Source: Zea mays (taxonomy: Eukaryota > Streptophyta > Magnoliopsida > Poales > Poaceae). Taken from it: a stretch of DNA of 64,000 bases. A model generated the notes under the pieces. It was not told the DNA's origin. It saw only the letters and a program-made list of their open reading frames with translations, and ran no database searches. Shown here piece by piece: positions 1-11,575 of the stretch. Positions within the stretch are counted from its first letter, which is position 1; every line of letters starts with the position of its first letter. Made by a program: the position numbers and the translations under genes. The stretch lies in assembly GCF_902167145.1 (NCBI RefSeq), contig NC_050097.1, positions 117,151,982-117,215,981 on the forward strand, written 5' to 3'.

Positions 1-1160
1 GTCAAGGGTACCTGAAAAGTTAATCTGATGGCACATGCGCCTCATGCTCAGGAATTCAGTAAGTTATGCAATAATTGTTTTTGTCGAAGTGTAAGACTTT
101 ATAAGTTAAAAATGATTTTAATATACTTCGTTATTTCAACAACAATAACAACGAAACCTTTTAGTCCCAAACAAATTGTGGTGGGCTAGAATTAAAACCC
201 AACAAAACTCACAAGCAATATTTTTGGTTATTTATGAAATAAAATAAGTGCCAGGATCACCAAAAAGTTATTTATGCAGTTCTCTGTTGGTGACACGATT
301 CCTCTCCTACTATTTAACCGAGCTTTGAAAAATTGAACCAATAGGACATGAGTTGCAACCCTACAAAAGTACTAAATGTGGCTTTAGTAGATGTAGCGCC
401 TTAATTTGACAATTCAGTGGGGTCATCTCCAGTTAAGAATCATGTTGTTCCCCTTCTTTCTTAAGAACAATTGGTGAAGCGGGAATAATGTGGTTAAGTC
501 TGTTTTGCATCTTTTTGAACTCTAACACACAAGAGAATGAATATTCAGGAAGAGGAAAACTTCAATTTCCTGAGCATCACTAACATATTTCTTGTCTGAC
601 ACGATGCTCTATTTCTGTAAATACATTTCTATTAGGATTTGCAAAGATACCTCTGAACAACCTGATCTTGCAACTCCGGTCTCTCCCCAGTTTTTCCATA
701 GTGTAGGTGGCTGGTACAAAGCGTCCGATAGGACGCTGCCTATTTCTAGTAGCAGATACAAATGCTAGCACGGTTGGGCCAACACTAGCTCTCATGCACG
801 GTTTTCTTCCCTGACTAGGATGTCACTCCAGGTTGGACCATCGATATAAAAGCTGAGCCAGGTATGGCTACTAGCACACATTTTACGTACACGAATTAGT
901 CCTACTATGCCATCCATTTAACACGAAAAAGAAATACATACCAGTGATTAAGTGTAGCCGAACAGAAGGCAAATCCGAAAGAGTAACCACCAACACCAAC
1001 CGTCATGGCCTCTCAATCGAATAGATGTTACTAAGTTACAACATATGGATGGGCCAAGGTGAGGAGGAAAAACAGATATGGTCCTCGACACAAAGGTCAA
1101 AAATCTCTTAACAAGAATCTGAGGCACGCCAGCTGCGTCCAATTGGTAGACACACTTCCT
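1..1160. other. 3' flank of the methyltransferase gene, no gene recognised
   Basis: AT-rich sequence downstream of the stop codon of the minus-strand gene. It must contain that gene's 3' UTR and polyadenylation site, but I cannot fix either. The short open frames here show no recognisable motif. No TIR- or LTR-bounded element was seen. Confidence 0.5.
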
Positions 1161-4100
1161 TCACCTCTCAAAAAGCATAACCATCTCGCAATGCGGTGTG
1201 TGAGGGAACAGATCGACAGCCATTGCCCTCTTGGGGATAAAAGGTTCAGAGTTGGGCATCGACTTCGTCCTCTGCCGAGCGAGACCCGCGCTGCTCATAG
1301 ACCGCCACCCTCGGTTGCCTTTGTTCTTCTCTTGTTTCTCGGGTGTTGGTGTGCAAAGCTCGATCCCGTTGGCGACTAGACTGTCAGGGTTGCAGGAAAT
1401 GTACCTGTGGTACAAGAAAAGAAAAACAAGCAGTGAGTGAGCTTCACAGCTGTAACTGACTAATCCATGACACTGTTGTATGTTTGTTTAAACTCTAGGC
1501 TAGAAACTGCCCCTGACCTTCAGAACATAACCACCTGACATCACTACCTCAATTACAATTCAATAGCGCAGCAGCAAACACTTCACTGCATATGCGGCTA
1601 GTAACTTTATCTTAAAGGGAAGTAAGAAAATCTACCAGTGCCTGTCAAGCTAAGACAGTATGGTACAACACAAGTATGTGAAATACGTACACTAGACGTC
1701 GAATACGTGGATGCGTCCTCAATGCCTTGATCACCTATAAAGATACTTTGAATGTGAGTATGATCCACCATGAAGGTTAGCATTTTAGTAAAAATAAAAT
1801 ACATGCCCACTACTAGAGGCTCCTACATGAGTGGGGTTTAGAAACGAGATAGACCGAACTAAACATTCCTCCCACAAATCCAGAGACACTGCTTTGAACT
1901 CATAACCTGGTGACTCGGTGAGACAGCTCCCACCACTGCACCAGGCCCAGTAAAAATCAGAATATACACTAGAGCATAGTGCAAGTAAATCCAGTAAAAA
2001 GCATTGTGCTAACCCTAGGTGTTTTGGTTCGCTAATGTGTTTTAGCTACAAGCCTACAAACACAAAGATGTTTGACAAATATAAAGGTTCAGTATTCAAA
2101 TGATAACTAAGGAACAGCGTCGGAGCATATAGAGGGATAAACTAAGATAACCAGCTCTTTGATTAAATACAGGGAGCAAACACTAGCTCCTTGCACTATA
2201 ACAACAGGAAAATGACAACAGGCAGACTGTTTCAGGCACAAGCTCTTGACAACAGATTGTGGGTGAGGGACATTAGTGGGGATGCAGCAGTACCTACTTC
2301 TCTAGGATACTATGGGAGAGGTAGTGTACTAGTGTTGACCCAAGATGATGATCAGAGTGTGTGGAGGCACGAGGCTTCTGGTCGATTCTCCTCTAAATCT
2401 TGCTACGAGGTCATGTTCACAGGATCCATCCTTTTTGAGCCATGGAAGAGGTTATGGAAAAGTTGGGCCCCTCCTAAATGTAAGACCTTTCTATGGCTAG
2501 CCATGAGGAATAAATGTTGGACAACTGATACATGGGCAAAAAGAGGCCTCCCACATCCGGAAGCATGTCCTCTTTGTGATCAAGAGCAAGAGATTGTTCA
2601 GCACCTCTTGACTACGTGTGTCTTTGCTCAGCAATTTTGGCACAGCCTCTTATCTCTTTTCAGGCTTGGTCATCTCTCCCCTGGTGTAGAGGATATCCCT
2701 TTTGCTGATTGGTGGAGAAGAGTTTGTAACCGAGTGCATAAAGACAAGAAAGGCCTTAATATTGATATTATACTAGGTGCATGGTGTTTATGGCTGCAGC
2801 GTAACCGGGTGATCTTTTAGGGTGATTCTCCCTCCATCGGCAAGGTGCAGAGAGGTTTCTTAGTGAGTTGGCGTGTTGGGTGCTAGTTGGAGCCAAACAT
2901 CTCGGAAGCTTAGGCTTAGCCGAAGCCCTTAGTGTAAAAAAAAGGCGTACCCAATGCCGTAGGCTTCCCGCACTGTGCGGGGTCTGGGGAAGGGTATCTT
3001 TAAACGCCAAGCTTTACCCGCATAATATGCAGAGGCTGGGGCTCGAATCCGGGACCTTTCGGTTACAGACGATAGGCTCTACCGCTGCACCAGGCCCGCC
3101 CTTCAGCCGAAGCCCTTACTGTGGTCGGAGAAAATTATGTAACAAACATGTAAAAGCTCTAAGGGTGTGTGTGATTTTCTGGGGATTCCTGCATAGCAAG
3201 TTTTTTTCTCCCTTCTTGTAAGACCGTCTTTCTTTCTCTCTAATATATAAAGATGCTCAGCTCTCCTGCGCGTTCGATAAAAAAAAAAGGAATTCACTAC
3301 AATCATTCAGCGGTAGGCTGAGATTTACTTACAGTAGGGTGAAGGCCAACACGTGGAGGGTCTACAATAGCAACGACATTCTTAAACTGGCATGCATTAG
3401 CAGCAAGGACATTGTTGTTTGGACTGGAAGAACCATCCTTGCATGTCTTGCCTTGCTCCAAACTATTATCTGATGATGTCTCAATGGGTTTACCATTAAT
3501 CAATGATGCTTCCCCACAATTTTGTTCACCAGAAGCCACATTGTTTTCATCATGATTGCAATCAACCACGTCCATCCCATCCACCTCACTTGCACAGGTA
3601 GGATGATCAACTGACGTGTCCATAGGCTGCTGACCTTCAGCATTGTCATGTCTCTGCTTTGAGCTATCTATATTTTCACCATCATAACTTGCACAACCAA
3701 TCATATCCTCAGTTTTGCTTGTATCATCGATTTCAGAATTACTTTTAGAAGCTGCAGCCTGCTGCTGTGGTGAACCAAGATATTCTGTGAGAAGGGGCCC
3801 CATCACATCTTCAGCCTGTTTAATCCCAATACATGAGCGTAAATAAGATAATTTCATTATGCAGATAGATCAGGAAGACAATGGAACTGAACAGGATGAC
3901 ATTATGGTAGTTCCTAGAGGAAGACAACATGGTAGTTAAGGATGAGGCAATGTGGCATCAGTTTCATGTAGTGAATATGAGCCTTACCTTACCACAGACA
4001 AAGCGACAATTTTTTATGCCATTGATAAGAGCATTTCTGTGAGCATCTGAAACTGCCGATTCATTCATTTCAATCCCAACAACCTGGAGAAATTAGTAAA

Positions 4101-7100
4101 TAGATTTGAGAAAGATTTTTCCAAAGAAACAGAGACTTCCAACAAGAATCTAAATAAGTTAATAATGGCTCAAGCTGTAGTTGCGTGTTACACTAGATAA
4201 CAAATTCTGTAACGGGGCGTTTGGATCTCTTCATTTTAGAGGAATTGGAATTCACTCAATAAAGTAACTTATTTAGTTTGGAATTTGACATTCCACCACT
4301 TTCCAAAGTAAAGATACAAGTCTATCTCAAATTCATGGGGTGGAGGATGGGAAATGATTTTATGCATTAGTAGAATTTGATTCTACTCTGTAACTTACAT
4401 GACACTCTTCGTCTCACTTCTCTATAATAAAAACGTAGCACATAAATATCTCCGATATCTTGCTAATAATAGTATACAAATATATTTTGTATAACACCGA
4501 ACTAGCTTAATTGATATATGCATAAATTACTATTATTAGAATGAAATTCAATTACAATGATCCAAACGGGGCGTAAAAGAAATCACCATTCCAACACGCT
4601 GTGCTAAGGTCAGGCCAATAGTTCCAGTCCCACAACACACATCAAAAAGTAATGTGTCTGAATTGAGATTAGCCCAATCACCAGCAAGGGCATACAATCT
4701 TTCCGCAGCAAGAGTATTAACCTGTGCAATTGTGTGTCATTAAAACATTTATTTGTAAACAGAAAAGGGAATTAGCAATAACTTGTTTCAGCTAATAACC
4801 TGGAAAAAAGCTGTTGGTGATATAGAGAACTTTAAGTTGCTTATGTGATCATGGATTCTTGTTTTATCTTCTGATGTGCCATCCAACTTATCTCCCTTTG
4901 GTACCAATAGCGGGATCAGTGGGCAATCAGTAGGTGCAGCATTTGATATCCCTTTATGATCCTGCATGCATAAGTTGGTTCCATTAAGGGGTTGTTTGAT
5001 CTCAAGTTTTACTATTCTTTAATTATTTCAAGTACAACACAGACAGCCAACTTTTCAACATAAACTGAAAGTAACATCACTAAGTGGTTGTTTGGTCTCA
5101 AGTTTTACCACAATTTTTGGAGCTTAACAAAAAAATCTGGTTTTGTTAGCCAAGATAAAGATCAAGATATTGAAAAAAGCTAGCACATAGTAAAAGTTTT
5201 GTGACATATATCAACCATTTTTTCATGAATCGGTTTCCAATCTAAATTTCTCCACTACTGAACAAATCATCTAAATAGAATGCTCTGTATACTTATCCAA
5301 AAGAAAAGTAACTTAAAATCAGTTTTCCTGAAAATCATATGAAGCCTATATTTTCAAAAAATGTTATTTCTAAATCAACATGATCCAAAGAGTCACTAAA
5401 AAAATGAATAATGAGCCCAGTGCGGCAGTGCCCCAATGTTAGGCATGAATGACTATACAAATTTGGGAGTATTATATAAAGACAAAAGTCCAGTTCAAAG
5501 CTACAAGCTCTCTTATGTGCTCCAAGCAAAATGTTAATCAAATTCCTGACAACCATGACAAAATAAGCCATGGCCCATTAGTATAAGCTTTTACCGGGCA
5601 GAACATAATATGATTTACAAGCAAAAAAATGTAAAGTAAATGAAGTAATAAATAATAAGAACAGCCAGAAATCATAGTTCTGAAGAAGCTGGGAAAACTT
5701 ACTTGCACTACAATAGTTGTCAGTGGCAAGGGAGGTGAGCATGTTGCTGCTCCTTGTACCAGGGCAGCAGACAGCTTGTCAAACTCTTCTTTCATAAGAG
5801 CTTCATCAACACTTGTCGAACACACCTGAAATTACAGGCAAAGTTTGATAGGGTGTCAGCTGCCAGCCGCTAGGAATGTTTTAGGGTGTTTGGTTTGAGG
5901 AATCGACCATACTAGATGAGGCGTTACATCATGAGATCATTCCTCAAATTTGATGGAATGACTCCATTCCTCATACTAGTATTAATTATTGCCTTGTGAG
6001 GAATGAGTTGATGATGGATCAACCTATTCCAAATTTCCAATTCATAAACCAAGTAAAAAAGTGATAAGTGAGGAGATAATGGACTAACTCATTCCTCAAA
6101 CCAAATACTCCATTTATGACTTTACTCATTGAGGTTGACACTACAAGTGAGGTTTTACTCTAAACAACCTGCACAATAAGCATGACTTCTGATATTTGTG
6201 ATTCTGCATTCTGTGAAACAACAGCTTCAGCTGGACATCTTCCCTCACGAACCTAAAACAATCCCAGTGTAACAAAGTTAATTCTATAGTTGTCTTAGTT
6301 CTAAATCCCAACATAAACATAAAATAGAAGCATCTAGCTGTGGATTGAGAAGTTAGAGAGAATACTGTGAGTTGGCGCCAAAACCCAGAGTTGTCAATCT
6401 TGCTCCACAAAGGGAAACTTGATGATTGAAGAAAATCTTGGAACATTTTAGCATATTTGCAGGAAATTTCTGAGACATTTGGACAGTTCTCAGGTTCCTC
6501 AACAGCAGTCACGCCTTCCCTAGAATTATGTGTACCAGTTATTATTAATGGAATTAAAAGCAGTGAAAAAATGAGAAAGAGAAATCAACCTGAAATTTCC
6601 GAGCATAAATCCTACTGTCTTTTTGCCCTCTAAAGAATATCCTACAGAGAACTCACACTTGTTACGGTATCCATTAACAACTGGGGACTCCAAAATGCCT
6701 TCAAACTTGCAAGGAAGGCCACCTGAGTAATTGAACAGACCATTACTTAGCTAAAAGGAGTAGAGTCCAGAAGGGCATTACCAAGAGGCAAAGCACAAAA
6801 GGCCCTTGCAAAGGCCATGATAAGATGCATCCAGTTAAGCTTAAAAAGCAAAATTTTCAGACCCCACATATATGTTCAGAAGTCACATTACATATATTTG
6901 AGATTAATTGCAAAGTGTCTCAGGCACTGGCACAAAACAGAATTATATATGTTTTAGGTAAGTGAGACATATTAGAATGTGTCTGTGTTTGTAAAGAGTT
7001 GGATTGCATGCCACTTATGCTCACTTTTAATCAAAAGAAAGGCATGTCGGAGTCTGACACACATTTTATACTCAGTCAGCACCATGGCTCATATGTCTTT

Positions 7101-10100
7101 GCCTAAAGATTTTAACAGCTTGTCTGCTATTGATATGAATCATTGAAACATGGAAGAGTTAGTGTTCTATTATAATAGGGTCATGGAAGCCTCAAAAATA
7201 GAAGCAGTGTTTCCATGGAAGAGTCTTCAACGTTAATGTGCTATAACCATCGTAGGGTAGTGAAAAATATATAACAAAAAAACACTGAACAAGTTGTTCC
7301 ATTGGCCTCTGTTTCAAAGGCGCCACCTAGGCGTCCAAGCAGGTGCAGCTCACCTTGGGTGTCTAGTTAAGGCATACCCAGTTCACCGTAGGTCGCCTTG
7401 TTGCCTATTGCCTTTGGAGCAATGATATCAGCACATACACATATGGCATAACTATTTGCTGCTGATTAATACCACTGTTTGCAAGTCATCCGACTAATCG
7501 CAATTAACCACGATTAGTCGAGCTGGTCGCCTGAAAGTGGCCAATTAGCAGGACGACTTGATCAGACTTTCTGGTTGTCTAGATCATCCGATTAGTGGGT
7601 TTCTGGTCGTTCAGTGGTGGCTAGGGTTTTCTATTGGGCTTCATTATTGTTTCGACCCATCTACAGTAAGTAATATAAACAAATTGCCTTCCCTGCCGAA
7701 ACCAAAACCCTGCATGCGCTCCTCTCCAGCCCGTTGTCTGTCCTCTGCCGCCGTCGGCCGTCCAGTGCAGTCACCGGTGGCCGCTCCAGTCCACCTGCGC
7801 CGGCTCCACACCCACTTCTGGCGTCTCCAGGTCACCGGCGTTGACTCCAGACCAGCACCACTGACGACTGACGAGATGACCTCGTCATCTCAAGGTTTCC
7901 CCTGCTCCCCTCCTCCCCCTTTTCTATCTTATTATCAGTATGTCTGCAGTCTCTAGTTCTTGCCTTCTTGGTTCTTACCATCACAGCACCAGTGTTCTGC
8001 TCTGTCTGCTCTAGTCAATAGTCACAGTATGTTGATGTTCTTAGTTTCTTACCAGCACCATTGCACCAATGTTCTAGGTAGCAGACTAGCAAGTACTGCA
8101 TTACTGCTTGTACTTTCAATATTTCAGTTTCAGACTTTCAGTTCTGCTGCTACTGTTATATTTCAGTTCCAATTTCAGACTTTCAGTTCTGCTGCTTGTA
8201 CTTTCAATATTTTAGTTCCTATTTCAGACTTTCAGTTCAGACTTATATAGTGCCTAGCCTATTGGCTATTGCAGAATTGCTTGTATATACATATACATAT
8301 GTCCAGAAATTATATAGGACGATTAGGAGACGACCTAAGGTCGACCAGGACCGATTAGGCGACCAGCTGGTCGCCCGACTTGAAAACAGTGATTAATACT
8401 TCTCTTTTGACTAGAAATTGGATTATTACTTAGTAAGGATTAGCATGCATGCCCCTTAGCGCTAGATTTAACTCCTCTGGGATGAAGATTGTTTCAGTTT
8501 ACTCACAATTCCGCATGGCTTATATCAAAATATGCATTACATTTCAATCATTCAGCCAAAAAATCGAACATAAAACATGTCATACAATTATCTTCATCCA
8601 TAACTCTATATATAGTTGTCTAAAAGAATCTGCATGGGGATCATAAGAGGCAGAGCTAGCATTTGGCTAGAGCTAAAACAAGCTATGAGTGTAATTGCAT
8701 TCGACGAGCAGTAGTAAAAGTACTAGTAAAGGAAACTTTTTGAAACACAAAAAAGAAATAAAGAATATAAACTATATGATAACAATGGATGCTGGATCAG
8801 CACATTGACGGCCATTCAAGAGCTTATCACAATTACTGAGAATCCCATGTGAAATTGTAACAAAATAAGCTTGGAAAGTTACCGATTTCCTTTGATTTAA
8901 AAACCCAATCAGGATGGGGAATGGTAGGTGGGCAAGCTTTCCTAGCATTGCGAGTCTGCATTAGATTAGACAGTAAAAGAGATATTAGCAATTTCTGCAG
9001 AACCATAGTTTATCAGTGTTTAGAACTGTACAAGGACGTGAAATTGGCCTTACAAGTTTCTTCAGTATCTGTGCCATAGATTGCTTTTTGTGTTCTAGCT
9101 GATCAATGTAAGTCATATGGGCAAGGGGAGTAACTGCATCACGGGCACCTTTTTTACTTGATGACACCGATTCAGGCACAGATGTTTCCTCTGCAGGTGT
9201 AGTAGGACTACTACCATTTTCTGTTGCAGTTCCAGTATTGGATACAGGTGCTCCAGCATGTGCCTTTTGATGGGACCTACGATTGGCATCTACTATCTTA
9301 ATTTGCTTTCCATCAGAAGGGTTCTCCTTAAGGACCTAACCAATTCAAGAGGTAAAACTCAATGTTCCCTGCCTAGACACCCAAGCAAATAGACAGTATG
9401 TAGAGAGGGACAATTACCTGAACTGCATTTGTTAGTTGTTCAACACTCTGAAAAGTCACAAAACCAACTGTCATTCCCTTCTTTTTCTTTGCTGTTGCAT
9501 ACGAGATTCCCTGCAGCGCCATCATTTGATATGTAACAATTAAGTTGGCAACTCAGCATAAACTAACAGGGTTCGCGAATGCATATCCTTATTCCTTTTT
9601 TTAAAAGGATAAGGGGAAAATTGGCTGCATCGGACTACAAATGTGTTGGTGTTGATATTTAACTACATGTACCAATACGAATCACACTTAAGCTGCCTAA
9701 AACACTCATAGACCATGATCACTTAGACGTCCCTGCTGGATAGAATCAGTATTGGTTCAGGCTTGAGGCTTCAATGGTGACAATGGATTAAGCAAACTTC
9801 TAGAGCTCTGGCATTAAATATAGTTCTAGTTGCTGATGACGACGGGCAATGCGTAGTACTAGATTTAACAGTACGAGACACTGTCCAATAAAACCAAGGA
9901 CAAGAATTAATTGAGCATTAGTACTAATTGCCTGATCCTGGAGCAAGGACTTGAGCCTATCAGCCGTCCAGCCCCTGGGAAGCCCGACGAGGCACTTGTC
10001 GAGTGACTGCTCATCCACCGTGACCTCCTCCTCGGCCTCCTCCTGGGCCTCCGCGGCGACCTTGCGCAGCTCCTTGGCGCGGTCGGAGGTGGGGTCCCAG

Positions 10101-10387
10101 GTGCCGTCGGGCCGTGGGCGGAGCTCCTCCTCGGTGTGCGCGTAGCGGCAGGAGTCCCCGTGACTGCACCCTTCGGCGCCGGCGCCGCGGCGGCGGAAGA
10201 AGGAGCACAGGCTCGTCTTCCACATCGGGTGCCGGGCGACGTCGCTGCCGGCCGCATCCTCAGCGCTGCAGGTGGAGGCGGGGGCGGATGGAGCGTCTTC
10301 GATGGACGCATCCAGCGAACTCTCCTCCCTCTTACGCTTCTCTCCGGCGAGTTCCGGCTGCGGCGGCGGTGTCAGAACGTCCTCCAT
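1161..10387 (-). CDS. CCCH zinc-finger, TrmA-family tRNA (uracil-5-)-methyltransferase, 14 exons
   Basis: Predicted SAM-dependent enzyme making 5-methyluridine in tRNA, related to TRMT2A and to plant C3H24-type proteins. Exons, in transcript order: 10387-9932, 9510-9418, 9335-9054, 8955-8883, 6722-6590, 6519-6366, 6252-6169, 5825-5703, 4961-4800, 4721-4587, 4083-3988, 3815-3333, 1734-1691, 1404-1161. They total 2562 nt (853 aa) with all phases kept. Landmarks: CCCH finger C61-C74-C80-H84; RRM-like segment about 120-205; SAM loop DVCCGTGTIGL near 547; DPPR at 749; catalytic Cys777 in YISCNP; probable general-base Glu846 in HCEMVMLF. Exon 12 has an acidic, low-complexity insert of about 120 residues before DPPR. 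I chose ATG 10387 for its strong context (GCCGCCGCCATGG); an in-frame ATG lies at 10477. Intron 1 appears to be GC-AG, the rest GT-AG. Family and exon calls are strong; substrate is inferred from family. Confidence 0.93.
1796..1948 (-). mobile_element. tRNA-derived SINE in the last large intron
   Basis: On the minus strand it begins GGGCCTGGTGCAGTGG, an A-box-like start, and continues with a degenerate B-box-like segment and the CCCCACTCATGTAGGAGCCTC type of body seen in grass SINEs. It is flanked by a 9-bp direct repeat AGTAAAAAT at 1787-1795 and 1949-1957. It lies 62 bp upstream, in transcript order, of the 44-nt exon at 1691-1734. Confidence 0.75.
2190..3288 (+). mobile_element. 5'-truncated LINE (non-LTR retrotransposon) tail with zf-RVT region
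   Basis: The plus-strand frame from 2191 encodes the C-terminal part of a plant LINE reverse transcriptase polyprotein. It has the zf-RVT pattern: FLWLAMRNKCWT, then CPLCDQEQEIVQHLL and CVFAQQFW. The frame meets a TAG at 2818-2820 and then continues with recognisable residues, so it is decayed. The 3' end has the typical GCGTTCGAT followed by an A-run ending at 3288. An Au SINE is inserted inside it. The 5' boundary is approximate, and I found no clean target-site duplication. It lies antisense within intron 12 of the methyltransferase gene. Confidence 0.8.
2936..3104 (-). mobile_element. Au-type SINE nested in the LINE
   Basis: Minus-strand reading gives GGCCTGGTGCAGCGGTAGAG (A box), then GGTCCCGGATTCGAGCC (B box), then the CCTTCCCCAGACCCCGCACA body and a GGGTACGCC end with a T-run. 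These are Au SINE hallmarks. The 18-bp flanking repeats at 2918-2935 and 3105-3122 (AGCCGAAGCCCTTAGTGT type) differ at one base, marking a target-site duplication within the LINE sequence. Confidence 0.88.
4213..4573. mobile_element. PIF/Harbinger (Tourist-like) MITE in intron 10
   Basis: 361 bp with terminal inverted repeats CGGGGCGTTTGGATC and GATCCAAACGGGGCG, imperfect at the outer bases. It is flanked by TAA at 4210-4212 and 4574-4576, the 3-bp target typical of PIF/Harbinger. AT-rich and non-coding. Its right end is only 13 bp from the donor of exon 10 (exon end 4587). Confidence 0.8.
5884..6111. mobile_element. Tourist-like MITE in intron 7
   Basis: About 228 bp bounded by GGGTGTTTGGTTTGAGGAAT and, at the right, ATTCCTCAAACCAAATACTCC-type ends in inverted orientation. 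The left flank is TTA; the right flank is not an exact copy, so the boundary may be off by one or two bases. Non-coding. Confidence 0.65.
6723..8882. other. Intron 4 of the methyltransferase gene, 2.16 kb
   Basis: The largest intron. Besides the hAT-type element at 7473-8391 it contains a GC-richer stretch near 7315-7430 rich in GGCGCC/CCTAGGCG-type motifs that looks like an older transposon remnant I cannot delimit. The remainder (6723-7300 and 8400-8882) is AT-rich with no open frame or repeat I can support. Confidence 0.5.
7473..8391. mobile_element. Non-autonomous hAT-type DNA transposon
   Basis: Inverted ends CACTGTTTGCAAGTC (7473) and GACTTGAAAACAGTG (ending 8391), flanked by a perfect 8-bp direct repeat ATTAATAC at 7465-7472 and 8392-8399. 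Short CGACTAATCG/CGATTAGTCG-type and GACCAGCTGGTCG-type motifs cluster just inside both ends. The internal ORFs on plus are proline/serine-rich with no transposase motif, so this copy is non-autonomous. The 8-bp duplication supports hAT. Confidence 0.82.
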
Positions 10388-10460
10388 GGCGGCGGCAGTC
10401 GGCTGTGTGCGCGGATCGGCGAGCGGCAGTTGCAGCGCGCAACGAAAGTAATTGTCGTCT

Positions 10461-10534
10461 TGGGCCTTTAGGGGCAAGTGGGCCGTTAGTTATTCGCTTT
10501 CTCATCTGGAAAACGGCCTCCTCGGTTCTGGGCC
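10461..10534 (-). promoter_or_regulatory. Three TGGGCC/GGCCCA (site II-type) motifs upstream of the start codon
   Basis: TGGGCC occurs at 10461-10466, 10479-10484 and 10529-10534, all within 150 bp upstream of ATG 10387. Site II (TGGGCY) clusters are known in promoters of plant housekeeping and translation-related genes, which fits a tRNA-modification enzyme. I saw no convincing TATA box in this interval. Confidence 0.5.
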
Positions 10535-10556
10535 ATATGTTCTTCTCTCTCATCTA

Positions 10557-10733
10557 GGGGTGTTTGGTTTTTAGGGACTAATATTTAGTCCCTTCATCTT
10601 ATTCCTTTTTAGTGTATAAATTGCTAAATATAGAAACTAAAATAAAGTTTTAGTTTCTATATTTGGCAATTTTAGAACTAAAATGAAATAAAATCTAGAG
10701 ACTAAACATTAGTCCTTAGAAACCAAACACCCC
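10557..10733. mobile_element. Tourist-like MITE in the promoter region
   Basis: 177 bp with ends GGGGTGTTTGGTTTTTAGGG and CTTAGAAACCAAACACCCC, flanked by CTA at 10554-10556 and 10734-10736. Internal AT-rich inverted segments (TTTAGTTTCTATATTTGGCA and its partner) suggest a hairpin-forming RNA. It sits 170 bp upstream of the methyltransferase ATG, so it is within or next to the promoter. Confidence 0.8.
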
Positions 10734-11170
10734 CTATAAAATGAAACAAAATTTTCTCTTTTTTGTTTTTTTGAAATCATGGCATCATGGGATTTGTTGT
10801 GTTCGACCAGCATACCGGATACTTCATACTTGTCCACACTCATGAATCGGTGAAGGCTATCGTTGAGAATACGACTCGGAGGTTAGATTATAAATCTGAG
10901 GAGTGGAGTGGAGAAGTCTTTGAAAAAATTAGGTACCATCTAAGATATGGGTTTTGCATGGAGGTTGGCACGGCAATCAATCACTCCAGGAGATGTCCTC
11001 CATCATAGAAACATGGTGACTTATATTGCAACATGGCCAAATGAGTGTGGGCTCTATAAGACGAGAAAGTTGTAGAGCACTCGCACCGATGTTAATGTAA
11101 CAACATAAGGGTGTGGCTCTTGTCAGTCATGGTGGGCCTAAAAAACCAAAACATGGTGAGGGCGGTGGTC
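10734..11170. other. Upstream intergenic stretch, no supported gene
   Basis: There is one 73-codon frame on plus (10787-11008) without recognisable domains or context. I treat it as chance or as part of an unrecognised element. No inverted-repeat or LTR ends were seen. Confidence 0.4.
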
Positions 11171-11575
11171 ACTCTCTAGGTGGTATGGTAAGCTTGGCGC
11201 AAGGTGATCCATGAGCAAGTTTTGGTAATTAATGACAATTATATGTGGACTAACGAATTTTGGAGAAAATAAGAATGCGGGTTGGACCACTGACGGTTGA
11301 GCTACTTTAGAAGTCTTGGAGGCTTTGGTGTGGAATGTGGAATAGCTCAAGGCAAAGGTAATCGATAGGTTTTGGTTTTGTCGGTCAAAACGTGATTAGA
11401 GAAGTAAAATGGTAGGATTAGTACGTTAGATAGTCGTACTATCAAGAGGGGTCAATAATGTTTACCTTTTGAGAAACTTAGTGCCTCATAGAGCATATAG
11501 ATGATGCATGTGCATGAGGGCTAATAGTGCTTCTGATTTCCGAAAGAAAATCTTTTCAAAAGCGTATTTAAAAAG
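11171..11575 (+). mobile_element. Copia (Sirevirus, Opie/Ji-type) LTR fragment
   Basis: Shares an ordered series of motifs with the LTR at 36110-37673: TTTGGTAATTAATGACA, a GGACTAAC box, AAGAGGGGTCAAT, the AACTTAGTGCCTC and GCATGTGCATGAG boxes, and AGGGCTAATAGTGCTTC. It stops near 11575, where sequence of the older gypsy element begins. Both ends are approximate. Confidence 0.65.

Noticed and set aside
2936..3104. Possible tRNA gene (A and B boxes)
   Set aside because: The boxes belong to an Au SINE with TSD and T-tail; no cloverleaf-forming 3' half.
7558..8250. ORFs inside the hAT-type element
   Set aside because: No transposase signatures; Ser/Pro- and Phe/Gln-rich translations of simple repeats such as TTTCAGTTC.
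10787..11008. 73-codon ORF upstream of the methyltransferase gene
   Set aside because: No domain, no splice context and no family recognised; length is within chance.
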